Below, in pieces: positions 51,273 to 59,443 of a DNA stretch of 64,000 nt. Source of the DNA: Bog-756 sp049517675 (GTDB lineage Bacteria; Actinomycetota; Acidimicrobiia; Acidimicrobiales; RAAP-2). Below the pieces are notes generated by a model, which was given only the letters and a program-made list of their open reading frames with translations, was not told the DNA's origin and did not search any database. A program made the position numbers and the translations under genes. The DNA lies in contig JBEKRV010000012.1 in NCBI GenBank assembly GCA_049517675.1, forward strand, positions 1 through 64,000, written 5' to 3'. Numbering within the stretch: position 1 is the first letter of the stretch; each line of letters starts with the position of its first letter.

Positions 51273-52604
51273 ATGGGGATACACAGGGGGAGTTGGGTGG
51301 CACCGGTCGCTCTGGCGATGGGGGTAGGGCTACTTGCCGCCGGGTGCTCGTCGGGGACGGGTGCGTCGTCGACCACGACATCGGACGCCACGGCGACGAC
51401 GGCGGCCGGTGGGGGCTCGGGTGCCCCGGGGGTCACCAGCACGTCGGTCACCATCGGGGCCATCTCGTCCAGGACGGGCGTGCTGGCCGGCTACTTCGGT
51501 CAGTTCGCACCGGGGATGATCGCCTACTTCGATTCCGTCAACGCCCAGGGCGGTGTCGACGGTCGCAAGGTCGACCTGACGTACAACCTCGACGACGGCG
51601 GGTCGCCCAGTCAGTTCACCCAGCTGTCCCACACCCTCATCGACCAGGACCACGTCTTCGCCATAGCCGCGGCGTCCCCGTGGTTCTCACCGAACTACTT
51701 CGCCGAGACCGGCATCCCGACCTACGGGTACAACGTGACGGGCAACTGGTCGCCCTACCCGAACCTGTTCGCATCGGGCGGCTCGGTCCAGGACTACAAC
51801 TCCAACACGCCCACGCTCGCCTACTTCGCCAAGACCACCCACTCCACGTCCCTGGCCTTCATCAGCTACGGCCCGGCCATCGCGTCCTCCTACGGCGCCT
51901 GCAACGCCGGGGCCTCCGACCTGCAGGCCGCCGGCTACAAGGTGAGCTTCGTCGACGTGGGGGCCCAGCTCGGAGGGAGTTTCAGCTCGGACGTGCAGCG
52001 GCTCCAGAAGTCGGGCTCGGACGCCATCATCAGCTGTATGCAGGCCTCCGACAACATCACGCTGTCGCGTGACATCCAGCAGTACGGGCTCACGATCAAG
52101 CAGCTCTGGCTCAACGGCTACGACCAGACCCTGCTCAACCAGTACTCCAGCGTCATGCAGGGGGTCTACCTGAGCAACGCCGGCAACGTCCCCTTCGCCG
52201 CAGCGACCTCCCCAGCGACCTACCCGGGCATGAAGGCCTACGTCACCGCCATGAACAGGTACGAGCCGGCCTACACCACGAGCAACACGGCCCTGGCCGG
52301 CTGGCAGTCGGCCGCGCTGATCGTGGCCGGCATCAGGGCCGCCGGGGCGAACCTCACCCAGGCGGCCGTGATCAAGGCGACCAACCAGATCGCCGACTTC
52401 ACGGCTGCGGGGACCCAGGCACCGACGAACTGGGTGGTGGGCCATACGTCGGTGACGTGGCCGGCATGTACGGCCTGGGTCCAGGTGAAGGGGACGTCGT
52501 TCGTGTCCGTGTTCGCACCCGGCAAGCAGGTCTTCATCTGCGTCGCCAACAATGCCAAGAAGCCGGTGCCCGTGACTCCTCCCACCGGAACACCGGGGGC
52601 ATGA
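51273..52604 (+). CDS. ABC transporter substrate-binding lipoprotein (LivK-type)
   Basis: A 443-residue periplasmic-binding-fold lipoprotein. The signal peptide ends in the lipobox LAAGC with Cys25 lipidated, followed by a Ser/Thr-rich linker to about residue 55. VTIGAISSRTGVLAGYFGQF starts the type I binding fold, and NAQGGVDGRKVDLTYNLDD is typical of branched-chain amino-acid/amide receptors. It captures the substrate for the permease and ATPases encoded downstream. AAGGAAG sets ATG 51273. The ligand is unknown and need not be an amino acid. Confidence 0.92.
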   Translation: MGIHRGSWVAPVALAMGVGLLAAGCSSGTGASSTTTSDATATTAAGGGSGAPGVTSTSVTIGAISSRTGVLAGYFGQFAPGMIAYFDSVNAQGGVDGRKVDLTYNLDDGGSPSQFTQLSHTLIDQDHVFAIAAASPWFSPNYFAETGIPTYGYNVTGNWSPYPNLFASGGSVQDYNSNTPTLAYFAKTTHSTSLAFISYGPAIASSYGACNAGASDLQAAGYKVSFVDVGAQLGGSFSSDVQRLQKSGSDAIISCMQASDNITLSRDIQQYGLTIKQLWLNGYDQTLLNQYSSVMQGVYLSNAGNVPFAAATSPATYPGMKAYVTAMNRYEPAYTTSNTALAGWQSAALIVAGIRAAGANLTQAAVIKATNQIADFTAAGTQAPTNWVVGHTSVTWPACTAWVQVKGTSFVSVFAPGKQVFICVANNAKKPVPVTPPTGTPGA

Positions 52605-52644
52605 GCCGGGTAGAAGTCGGGCTGGACTAGGGGCAGGCCGGAGG

Positions 52645-54693
52645 GTGGAGCACTTCCTGGGATTCGCCATCCCCGGCATCCCCTACGGATGCACCTATGC
52701 CCTGGTGGCGGTCGGGCTCGTGCTCACCTACCAGGCCACGGGCGTACTGAACTTCGCCTACGGCGCCCAGGCCTACCTGTCGGCGTTCGTCTTCACCTAT
52801 CTGGTCCAGAACGAGCACGTGCCGATCTGGCTGAGCTTCGTGCTGTCGGTGGTGGTCCTCGCACCGCTGGTCGGCCTGGTCTTCGACCGGCTGCTGTTCC
52901 GCAAGATCGCCCCGGCCAACGTGATCGCCAAGCTCGTGACCGGGATCAGCATGCTGGTGGGCATCCCGGCCGTCCTGGCCGTCATCTTCACCAACAACAA
53001 CCAGTACAACACGCCCAGCATCCTGTTCAACCCCGACGTCGTCTACTTCCGCATCGCCGGCACGCCGGTCAACGGGATCTCCCTCACCTGTGTGGTGGCC
53101 ACCGTGGTGATCCTGGTGGCGCTGGTCGCGCTCATCCGTTGGACCAGCCTGGGCCTGCAGATGCGCGGCGCCGTCGAGAGCCGGCGCCTCATCGAGCTCG
53201 ACGGGGTGAACGGCGGGAGGGTGGTGGCATCGGCCTGGGCCATCTCGGGGCTCATCGCCGGGCTGGCCGGTGTGCTGCTCGCCCCCATCTACGGGCAGCT
53301 GCAGTTCAGCGACTACGCCGACCTGATGGTGGCCGCCTTCGCCGCCGCGGCCTGGGCCGTGCTGCGGTCGCTCTCGGTGGCCGTGCTGGTGGGGATCCTG
53401 ATGGGCATGACGGTCACCGTGCTTCAGGGCTACCTCCCCGAAGGCAGCATCTGGTCGTCGGCGGCGCTGACGTCGCTCCCGTTCGTCGTCCTGGTGGGTG
53501 CCCTCGTGCTGGTGCCGGGGATGCGGTCGCTGGGACGGGCCACCGACCCGCTCGCCTCGGTCGATCCGCCGATCCCGCCCACCACCGCCACGTTGCGCGC
53601 CCCGCAGATCGACCGGGTCATCAGGGTCCTCTGGTACGTCCTGCTGGTCGCCTTCACGGTGTCCATGCTGACGTGGATGCCGAAGATCTGGGAGAACGTG
53701 TTCGACGCCGGCCTCGCCTTCTCGGTGGTCTTCCTCTCCATCACCCTCATCACCGGCATGGGGGGCCAGCTCTCGCTCTGCCAGGCCACCCTGGCCGGCG
53801 TCGGGGCGTTCACCGCGGCCCAGCTGGCCAGCCACTTCGGCACGAACCTGCTCGTCGGCGGCCTGGTCGGGGCGGCCGCCGCCGCCCTGGTGGCCGTCGT
53901 GCTGGCGTTCGCCTCGGTGCGCCTCCGCGGCCTCGGGCTCGCGCTCATGACCATCGCCGCCGCGCTCGTCTTCGACAACACGGTCTTCGCCGAGGTCTCG
54001 ACCGTCAACGGCCAGCCGATCAACGTGACCGCCCACACGGTCGGATTCGGCCTCCTCAACCCCGACGGCCGGGCGTTCTTCGTGCTGGCCATGGTCGTCC
54101 TCGCCGTCTGCGTGGTCCTGGTCCTGCGGGTCCGGCGGGGGTCGATCGGCCGGTTCCTCGAGGCCATGCAGGGGAGCAGCACGGCGGCATCGGGGATCGG
54201 GGTGAACCTGACGTGGATGCACGTGCTGGTGTTCGGCCTGTCCGGCGCCGTGGCCGGCGTCGGGGGGACCCTGCTCGCCATCAACCAGCAGTCCGTGAAC
54301 CCGCAGATATTCAGTTGGAGCTTCTCGCTGGTCTTCGTGGTGGTGGTGGTCACCACCGGCGTGAAGACACCGGAGGGAGCCATCCAGGCCGGCTTCGGCT
54401 ACGTGGTCCTCCAGCAGCTCCTGACCTACGTGCCGGCGCGCCTCGGGGGGAACAGCCTGCTCATCATCTTCTTCGCCTTCGGGGCGTTGACCTACGTGGC
54501 CCATCCCGAAGGGATCCTGGAGTTCCAGAAGCGACGGTGGACCCTGCGCATGGAGCGACTGTTGCTGCGCGGCGGCTCCGCGGCCACGACACCACCTGGT
54601 CCGAGCGGGGGATCGGTGGGACGCGGTGGCGACGGTGCACCCCGTCCGTGGACGCCGGCCGGGGTCGACCCCGACCCTGCGGTGGGTCGCTGA
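52645..54693 (+). CDS. Fused LivH-LivM-type ABC permease
   Basis: A 682-residue membrane protein that joins two permeases normally encoded separately. Residues 1 to about 300 are LivH-like (GIPYGCTYALVAVGLVLTYQ, then TGVLNFAYGAQAYLSAF). A polar linker spans about 300-335. About 335-640 is LivM-like, including SITLITGMGGQLSLCQATL and VRLRGLGLALMTIAAAL. The last 50 residues are a Gly/Pro-rich cytoplasmic tail. GGAGG directly abuts GTG 52645, closer than usual. The LivG gene starts two bases after its stop. Confidence 0.92.
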   Translation: MEHFLGFAIPGIPYGCTYALVAVGLVLTYQATGVLNFAYGAQAYLSAFVFTYLVQNEHVPIWLSFVLSVVVLAPLVGLVFDRLLFRKIAPANVIAKLVTGISMLVGIPAVLAVIFTNNNQYNTPSILFNPDVVYFRIAGTPVNGISLTCVVATVVILVALVALIRWTSLGLQMRGAVESRRLIELDGVNGGRVVASAWAISGLIAGLAGVLLAPIYGQLQFSDYADLMVAAFAAAAWAVLRSLSVAVLVGILMGMTVTVLQGYLPEGSIWSSAALTSLPFVVLVGALVLVPGMRSLGRATDPLASVDPPIPPTTATLRAPQIDRVIRVLWYVLLVAFTVSMLTWMPKIWENVFDAGLAFSVVFLSITLITGMGGQLSLCQATLAGVGAFTAAQLASHFGTNLLVGGLVGAAAAALVAVVLAFASVRLRGLGLALMTIAAALVFDNTVFAEVSTVNGQPINVTAHTVGFGLLNPDGRAFFVLAMVVLAVCVVLVLRVRRGSIGRFLEAMQGSSTAASGIGVNLTWMHVLVFGLSGAVAGVGGTLLAINQQSVNPQIFSWSFSLVFVVVVVTTGVKTPEGAIQAGFGYVVLQQLLTYVPARLGGNSLLIIFFAFGALTYVAHPEGILEFQKRRWTLRMERLLLRGGSAATTPPGPSGGSVGRGGDGAPRPWTPAGVDPDPAVGR

Positions 54694-54694
54694 C

Positions 54695-55474
54695 GTGGTG
54701 GACGCGCACGACGGGGACGTGCTGCTCACCTTGCGCGACGTCTCCAAGACCTTCGGCGGGATCGCCGCGGTGGGTGGCGTGTCCATGCACGTCGACCGGG
54801 GCGAGAGCGTCGGGCTGGTCGGACCGAACGGCGCCGGCAAGACGACCCTGTTCAATTGCGTGTGCGGCCAGCTGCGTCCGGAGCGCGGGACGATCGAGCT
54901 CGAGGGCAGGCCCCTCGTAGGGATGCCGACGTTCGAACGGGCGCGGCTGGGGATCGGGCGCACGTACCAGCGGGTCGAGGTCTTCCCGGACATGACGGTG
55001 CGGGACCACCTCATCGTCGCCGTGCGGGCCCGGTGGCGCAGCGGCCGCCTGTGGCGTGACCTGTGCAACATCTCGAAGCCGTCGTCAGAGGAGTCGGCGA
55101 AGGTCGACACCGTTCTCGGGATGGTCGGGCTGAGCGACCGGGCGGACGTCCCCGTGTCGACACTCGGGCTCGGATCGTGCCGGCTGGTCGAGCTGGCCCG
55201 GGCGCTGGTCGCCGAGCCGGTCCTCCTGATGGCGGACGAGCCCTCGTCGGGCCTCGACGTCCGCGAGACCCGCGAGCTGGGCACCGTGCTCCGCCAGGTC
55301 CAGCGCGACCGGGGGATGGCCATGGTGCTGGTCGAGCACGACCTGGCCATGGTGGCCGAGGTCGTCGACCGGACGGTGGTGATGAACCTGGGCGAGGTCA
55401 TCGCCGAGGGCGACTTCGACTCGGTGATGGCCGACCCTGCCGTGCGCCAGGCCTATTTGGGACTGACGGCGTGA
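54695..55474 (+). CDS. ABC transporter ATP-binding protein (LivG-type)
   Basis: A 259-residue ATPase. GPNGAGKTT (43-51) is Walker A and LLMADEPSSGLD Walker B with its catalytic Glu. The ABC signature reads LGLGSCRLVELARAL instead of LSxGQ, a variant I associate with actinobacterial LivG relatives. The insert FNCVCGQLRPERGTIELEG is LivG-like. It pairs with the next ATPase to energise the fused permease. GTG 54695 follows the permease stop by one base, and the LivF gene overlaps its stop by four. Confidence 0.92.
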   Translation: MVDAHDGDVLLTLRDVSKTFGGIAAVGGVSMHVDRGESVGLVGPNGAGKTTLFNCVCGQLRPERGTIELEGRPLVGMPTFERARLGIGRTYQRVEVFPDMTVRDHLIVAVRARWRSGRLWRDLCNISKPSSEESAKVDTVLGMVGLSDRADVPVSTLGLGSCRLVELARALVAEPVLLMADEPSSGLDVRETRELGTVLRQVQRDRGMAMVLVEHDLAMVAEVVDRTVVMNLGEVIAEGDFDSVMADPAVRQAYLGLTA

Positions 55475-56361
55475 GCACGGCGGTGGTCGAGCCGACGACG
55501 GAGCCGGCACTCGAGGTCGTCGGGGTCAGTGCCGCGTACGGGCCCTACCGTGCGTTGTTCGATGTCAGCTTCGAGGTGCCCGCCGGAGGGATCACCGCCC
55601 TGATCGGCTCCAACGGGGCGGGCAAGTCCACCGTCGCCCGGGTGGTGTCGGGACTGCTCACCTCGTCGTCGGGCGCCCTGCGGCTGGACGGCCGGGACGT
55701 GACCGGCTGGCCGGCCTACAAGCTGGCCCGCGCCGGCATGGCCCACGTGCCCGAGGGGCGTGGCGTGTTCGCCAGCCTGACGGTGGAGGAGAACCTGAAG
55801 CTGGCCTTCCGCCAGCGCGGCGGCCGCAAGGGCGTCCCGGACTCGCTGGCCCGGGCCTACGAGGTCTTCCCGCTGCTCGGCAGCAGGAGGAACCAGCACG
55901 GCGGCACCCTGTCCGGCGGCGAGCAGCGCATCCTCTCCCTGGCCAAGGTGCTGGTCGTGCCGCCCCGGGTGCTGGTGGCCGACGAGATCTCGCTCGGCCT
56001 GGCGCCACTGATGACCGATGTCGTCTACGACGGGCTCCGGCGGATCAACCAGGCCGGCACCGCGCTCCTCATCGTCGAGCAGCAGGTCGACCGGGTCCTC
56101 GAGATCGCCCAGTCGGCCGTAGTGCTCGAGCACGGCTCGGTGGCCTACCGTGGGCCGTCCGCAGCGGCCATGGGCGCCGTCGAAGGACTCCTCGTCGCCC
56201 GGGAGCGGGCGGAGGCGGTGGCGGACGGGGACGGGCCGGCCACCGTGCCGGCAGGGTCGAGCGGAACGGCGGGGTCGACCGGGTCGAGCGGAACGGCGGT
56301 CGGACGCGAGGCAGTGGACCTTCGAGAGGCAGCGGACCATGAGGAAGAGGACAGGACATGA
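55471..56361 (+). CDS. ABC transporter ATP-binding protein (LivF-type)
   Basis: A 296-residue ATPase with Walker A GSNGAGKST near residue 41, a canonical signature TLSGGEQRILSLAKVL and Walker B VLVADEISLGLAP. It partners the LivG-type subunit. About 50 residues beyond the usual end form a low-complexity tail with the repeated unit GSSGTA, encoded by an imperfect DNA repeat. GTG 55471 overlaps the LivG stop (GTGA). Its own stop overlaps the thiolase ATG (ATGA), coupling uptake to thiolysis. Confidence 0.92.
   Translation: MSTAVVEPTTEPALEVVGVSAAYGPYRALFDVSFEVPAGGITALIGSNGAGKSTVARVVSGLLTSSSGALRLDGRDVTGWPAYKLARAGMAHVPEGRGVFASLTVEENLKLAFRQRGGRKGVPDSLARAYEVFPLLGSRRNQHGGTLSGGEQRILSLAKVLVVPPRVLVADEISLGLAPLMTDVVYDGLRRINQAGTALLIVEQQVDRVLEIAQSAVVLEHGSVAYRGPSAAAMGAVEGLLVARERAEAVADGDGPATVPAGSSGTAGSTGSSGTAVGREAVDLREAADHEEEDRT
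56254..56299 (+). repeat. Direct repeat inside the LivF-type gene
   Basis: A 19-base unit (56254-56272) recurs exactly at 56281-56299, offset by 27 bases. This is nine codons, so the frame is kept. It encodes the GSSGTA repeats of the C-terminal tail and looks like a slippage or duplication product. Confidence 0.85.
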
Positions 56362-57551
56362 GCAACGGCGTGCGTGACGCGGTCGTGGTGGACGTGGTCC
56401 GGACGACCCTGGGGAAGCGGGGGGGTGCCCTGGCCCAGTGGCACCCGGCCGACCTCCTCGGTCTGGCCCTGGGGACGGTGGTCGAGCGGACCGGGGTCGA
56501 CCCCGGACAGGTCGACGACGTGATCGGCGGGTGCGTGAGCCAGGTGGGCGAGCAGAGCACCAACGTGGCCCGGAACGCCTGGGTCGCAGCCGGCCTGCCT
56601 CAGCACGTGCCGGCCACCACGGTGGATCGCCAGTGCGGATCCTCCCAGCAGGCGATGCACTTCGCCGCGGCCGGGGTGAACGCCGGGCACTACGACCTGG
56701 TGGTCGCCTGTGGCGTCGAGTCGATGAGCCGGGTGCCGCTCGCCTCGAACGCCCGTGGGGGCACCGGGCCGTTCCCGCCGTCGTTCCTCGAGCAGATCGA
56801 CGGGCGCCTGTGGGCCCAGTTCCGGGTGGCCCAGGTGCTGGCCGACCGGTGGGGGATCAGCCGGGAGGAGATGGACGCCTTCGCGCTCGAGAGCCACCGA
56901 CGGGCCGCCGCGGCGTGGGACGCCGGTCACTTCGCCTCGGAGGCGGTGCCGGTGCCGCTGAAGGACGAGGACGGGTCGCCCACAGGGGCGCTCCTCGAGA
57001 TCGACGAGGGGATCCGGCGGAACGGCAGCATGGAGGCGCTCGCCGGGCTCCCGCCGGCGCAGGGGTGGGAGCCCGAGACGGCACCGGACATCACCGCCGG
57101 GAACTCGTCCCAGATGACCGACGGGGCCGCGGCGATGCTGATCGCCGAACGGTCGGTGGCCGAGCGCCTCGGACTGCCGGTCCGGGCCCGCTTCGCCCAT
57201 GCGACGGTGGCCGCCGACGACGCCGCCATCGTGCTGTCGGCCCCGGTGCCGGCCACCCAGCGTCTGCTCGACCGGTCGGGGATGACCATCGACCAGTTCG
57301 ACGCGGTGGAGTGCAACGAGGCGTTCGCGGCGATCGCCCTGATGTGGCACCGGGCGTTCCCGGTCGATCCTGGAATCCTCAATCCGTTCGGGGGTGCCAT
57401 CGCCATGGGACATCCGCTCGGTGCGAGCGGCGTGCGCCTGGCCGGCACCCTGCTCAACAACCTCGAGGCGACGGGCGGCCGGTACGGGTTCCAGACCATG
57501 TGCGAGGGCGGCGGTCAGGCCAATGCCATGGTGCTCGAGCGCCTGGGCTGA
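56358..57551 (+). CDS. Thiolase (acetyl-CoA acyltransferase)
   Basis: A 397-residue thiolase. C93 in VDRQCGSSQQAM is the acyl-carrying nucleophile, H352 in AMGHPLGASG and C382 in TMCEGGGQANA complete the triad, and CNEAFAA is present. It cleaves a 3-oxoacyl-CoA with free CoA, or runs in reverse. The ATG overlaps the stop of the LivF-type gene, which places the thiolase in the importer operon. This suggests that the imported compound is a precursor of its substrate. Confidence 0.94.
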   Translation: MSNGVRDAVVVDVVRTTLGKRGGALAQWHPADLLGLALGTVVERTGVDPGQVDDVIGGCVSQVGEQSTNVARNAWVAAGLPQHVPATTVDRQCGSSQQAMHFAAAGVNAGHYDLVVACGVESMSRVPLASNARGGTGPFPPSFLEQIDGRLWAQFRVAQVLADRWGISREEMDAFALESHRRAAAAWDAGHFASEAVPVPLKDEDGSPTGALLEIDEGIRRNGSMEALAGLPPAQGWEPETAPDITAGNSSQMTDGAAAMLIAERSVAERLGLPVRARFAHATVAADDAAIVLSAPVPATQRLLDRSGMTIDQFDAVECNEAFAAIALMWHRAFPVDPGILNPFGGAIAMGHPLGASGVRLAGTLLNNLEATGGRYGFQTMCEGGGQANAMVLERLG

Positions 57552-57578
57552 GTCGGCGCCAGGGGCCGTCGGTCAGCG

Positions 57579-57584
57579 TAGAGT
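57579..57584 (+). promoter_or_regulatory. Leaderless-type -10 TAGAGT
   Basis: TAGAGT lies seven bases before ATG 57592. The PPOX gene therefore probably has its own promoter despite being 40 bases from the thiolase stop. Confidence 0.5.
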
Positions 57585-57591
57585 TCGTGGC

Positions 57592-58011
57592 ATGGCCGAC
57601 CTCACCCCCGACATCCGTCGGGCACTGACGGCCGGGCAACTCGCCCACCTCGCCACCGTCAACGCCGACGGCAGCCCGCAGGTGAGCGTGGTCTGGATCG
57701 GGTTGGAGGGCGACGACATCGTCGTCGGACACCTGATGGGTGGTCGCAAGGTGTCCAACATCAGGCGCGATCCGCGTGTCTGCCTGACCGTGGAGACCGC
57801 AGGGGCGAATCCGGTCGGCATGAAGAACTACCTGATCGTCCACGGGACCGCGCACCTGGTGGAGGGTGGGGCACCGGAGCTGCTCCAGCGGCTCGCCGAG
57901 GTCTACGTGGGTCCCGGGACGACGTTCCCGCCGATGGACGATCCACCGGCGGGACACGTCATCCACATCACGCCCGAACGGTTCGGAGGTGTCGGCCCCT
58001 GGGCGGGTTGA
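57592..58011 (+). CDS. PPOX-class (F420/FMN split-barrel) protein
   Basis: A 139-residue split-barrel flavin/F420-binding protein: GQLAHLATVNADGSPQVSVV near residues 15-34, GGRKVSNIRRDPRVCLTVE near 50-68, and HGTAHLVEGGAPELLQRLAE later. Small actinobacterial members often use F420 as reductant for diverse substrates, sometimes biliverdin or quinones. The start is ATG 57592, where a leaderless message would begin. Confidence 0.83.
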   Translation: MADLTPDIRRALTAGQLAHLATVNADGSPQVSVVWIGLEGDDIVVGHLMGGRKVSNIRRDPRVCLTVETAGANPVGMKNYLIVHGTAHLVEGGAPELLQRLAEVYVGPGTTFPPMDDPPAGHVIHITPERFGGVGPWAG

Positions 58012-58290
58012 GGGGATACCCCGGGCCACCGCGTACCGCTCGACGAGGGCGCGCCGGTGGGCCCGCCCACCGGGTGGCCGGTGCCCCGAGCGACCCGTCC
58101 GATTCGGTCCCGGGCCGCCCTGAATGCCTCCGACTGTCGCGCTCGAGGAGCATCGAGGGGTCTCGATCCGCTCGATGTGCGACGTGTCGATTCCTGTCAC
58201 GAGGAGTTCATCCGCGATCGCTTGCCTTCGTATGAGGTGACCGCCACACTGACGAATATCAGATGGACTGTGGGCAGGCGGGGGGTCTGA
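58012..58290. other. Intergenic region without a recognised gene
   Basis: No frame here resembles a protein I know. GC content falls toward the right end (for example ACACTGACGAATATCAGATG at 58245-58264), as expected of a promoter for the secreted-protein gene at 58338. I see no clear TANNNT box at leaderless spacing. Confidence 0.4.
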
Positions 58291-58318
58291 AATCTGTGCG
58301 CAGATTGCGTCAGATTGC
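58291..58318. repeat. Inverted and direct repeats upstream of a secreted-protein gene
   Basis: AATCTG (58291-58296) and CAGATT (58301-58306) form an inverted repeat with TGCG between them. CAGATTGC occurs at 58301-58308 and again at 58311-58318, exactly ten bases apart (one helical turn). The block lies just before the AAGGAGGAG ribosome site of the gene at 58338, so it could be an operator or a leader RNA element. Confidence 0.5.
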
Positions 58319-58337
58319 CGAATGAAGGAGGAGTACT

Positions 58338-58967
58338 GTGATTCGAAAGCTCGTTCTCATGGCGACCGTCGTCGCCCTGCCCTTTGCCGCTCTTGCGGCC
58401 ATCGGGTCCGGCGATGCCGTGGCAAGTGCGCCGGTGACGTTCACCGGATCCATCCAGTGCGACGCGCTCGGGGGACTGAGTATCGCCAGTTCGGCAGGGG
58501 CGGGAGCCACCAACGTCGATGCCGTCGGTACCACCTACACGGTGACCTTCACCGGGAAGTTCAAGAAGTGCGTGGGCGTGGGTTCGACGAGCCTGATCCA
58601 AGGGGGGGAGCACCTCAAGAGCGGAGTGCTCACCTACAGCTACACCTACACCAACTCCACGGTGGGTGGACTGTGCGCCGCGCTCGGCACCTTCGGTCCG
58701 CTGCCCGCGATGACGGCCCATGTCACCTGGGTGGGCTCTCCTGCCCTACCTGGATTTGCGCCTTCGACGATCACCTTCGGGGGTGGTTTTGCGGGTGCCG
58801 GCTACGTGTTCTACGCCCCCGGTTCCACCGTCGGATCGTTCGCGGGTCCGTCGAGTTCGCTGATTCTCACGGACTCCAGCGCCACGGTTCTGTCGGATTG
58901 TGCGACCTCGAGTGGACTGACTTCACTCGCCATGGGCGGATTCGCATACAATCTCGTCGTCTCCTGA
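58338..58967 (+). CDS. Secreted protein, unknown function
   Basis: A 209-residue exported protein. The signal peptide is KLVLMATVVALPFAALAAI, with cleavage likely near AVASA (residues 27-31). The mature part is rich in Gly, Ser, Thr and beta-forming segments (TYTVTFTGKFKKCVGVG, YSYTYTNSTVGGLC). It has four Cys (QCDAL, KKCVG, GLCAAL, SDCATS) that could form two disulfides. I do not recognise a family. AAGGAGGAG before GTG 58338 is one of the best ribosome sites in the window, and a strong terminator follows, suggesting high expression. Confidence 0.75.
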   Translation: MIRKLVLMATVVALPFAALAAIGSGDAVASAPVTFTGSIQCDALGGLSIASSAGAGATNVDAVGTTYTVTFTGKFKKCVGVGSTSLIQGGEHLKSGVLTYSYTYTNSTVGGLCAALGTFGPLPAMTAHVTWVGSPALPGFAPSTITFGGGFAGAGYVFYAPGSTVGSFAGPSSSLILTDSSATVLSDCATSSGLTSLAMGGFAYNLVVS

Positions 58968-59013
58968 ACGGCGGTGCAACATCGGTAATTGAGTCCTTTC
59001 GACCGTGACGTTC

Positions 59014-59045
59014 ATTGGGGGTGGGGCTTCGGCCCCGCCCCCAAT
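59014..59045 (+). terminator. TTCG-loop intrinsic terminator
   Basis: Arms 59014-59027 and 59032-59045 make a 14-bp stem with one G-U wobble, closed by the very stable C-TTCG-G tetraloop. It starts 46 bases after the stop of the secreted-protein gene. No T tract follows. Confidence 0.85.
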
Positions 59046-59399
59046 GCATTGTGTGCCGATCCACGCTCGGTACACGACGGTTCACCGCATGCCGACCGAA
59101 GGAAGTCGATCGAAGGAAGAGGTACCCGTTGGCGTCCGCACCCGACCGGCTCCGGGCCCCGATCACGGGTGCCCGGGCGGTTCCGACCACACCGGGTGGG
59201 CCGACCGGGTCCGCCGGGTCACGTTCAGGTCCCGGCGACGCCCTGCCCGATGACCACGACGCCGAGGACGACGAACGGCAGGGACGGCACGGCGACGTCG
59301 TCGTGTCCGATCCGGTCGTCCCGTCCGTCGAGCGCCGGGGGTGCCCCGCACGATGGCAGACGTCGTCGTCGAGCCGGGAGAAGGTGCGACTCGGCGGGG
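59046..59399. other. Intergenic region without a recognised gene
   Basis: Several frames are open on both strands, but all give Arg/Ser/Pro-rich sequences typical of non-coding high-GC DNA, and none has a credible ribosome site with a recognisable product. I see no RNA gene. The right end leads into the ArsR operator. Confidence 0.4.
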
Positions 59400-59443
59400 A
59401 CCCGTCCCTATGGTTTGCCATATGGCAAACCATAGGGACGGGT
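59400..59443. promoter_or_regulatory. 44-bp perfect palindrome overlapping the ArsR start codon
   Basis: Bases 59400-59421 are exactly reverse-complementary to 59422-59443. The half-site contains GTCCCTATGGTTTGCCAT. The plus-strand -10 TATGGT (59409-59414) lies seven bases before ATG 59422. By symmetry the same box and an ATG (59421-59419) exist on the minus strand. A regulator bound here would cover both the promoter and the first codons. Autorepression by the ArsR-type protein encoded immediately downstream is the simplest reading. Confidence 0.75.

Noticed and set aside
56254..56299. Repeated 19-base unit considered as a CRISPR or mobile-element trace
   Set aside because: Only two copies, a multiple of three apart, inside a coding sequence. 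It is a coding duplication in a flexible tail.
58867..59421. Minus-strand frame starting at the ATG of the ArsR palindrome
   Set aside because: It has a perfect mirror-image promoter, but the product is Arg/Ser/Pro-rich and runs into the end of the secreted-protein gene antisense. A transcript is possible; a protein is not supported.
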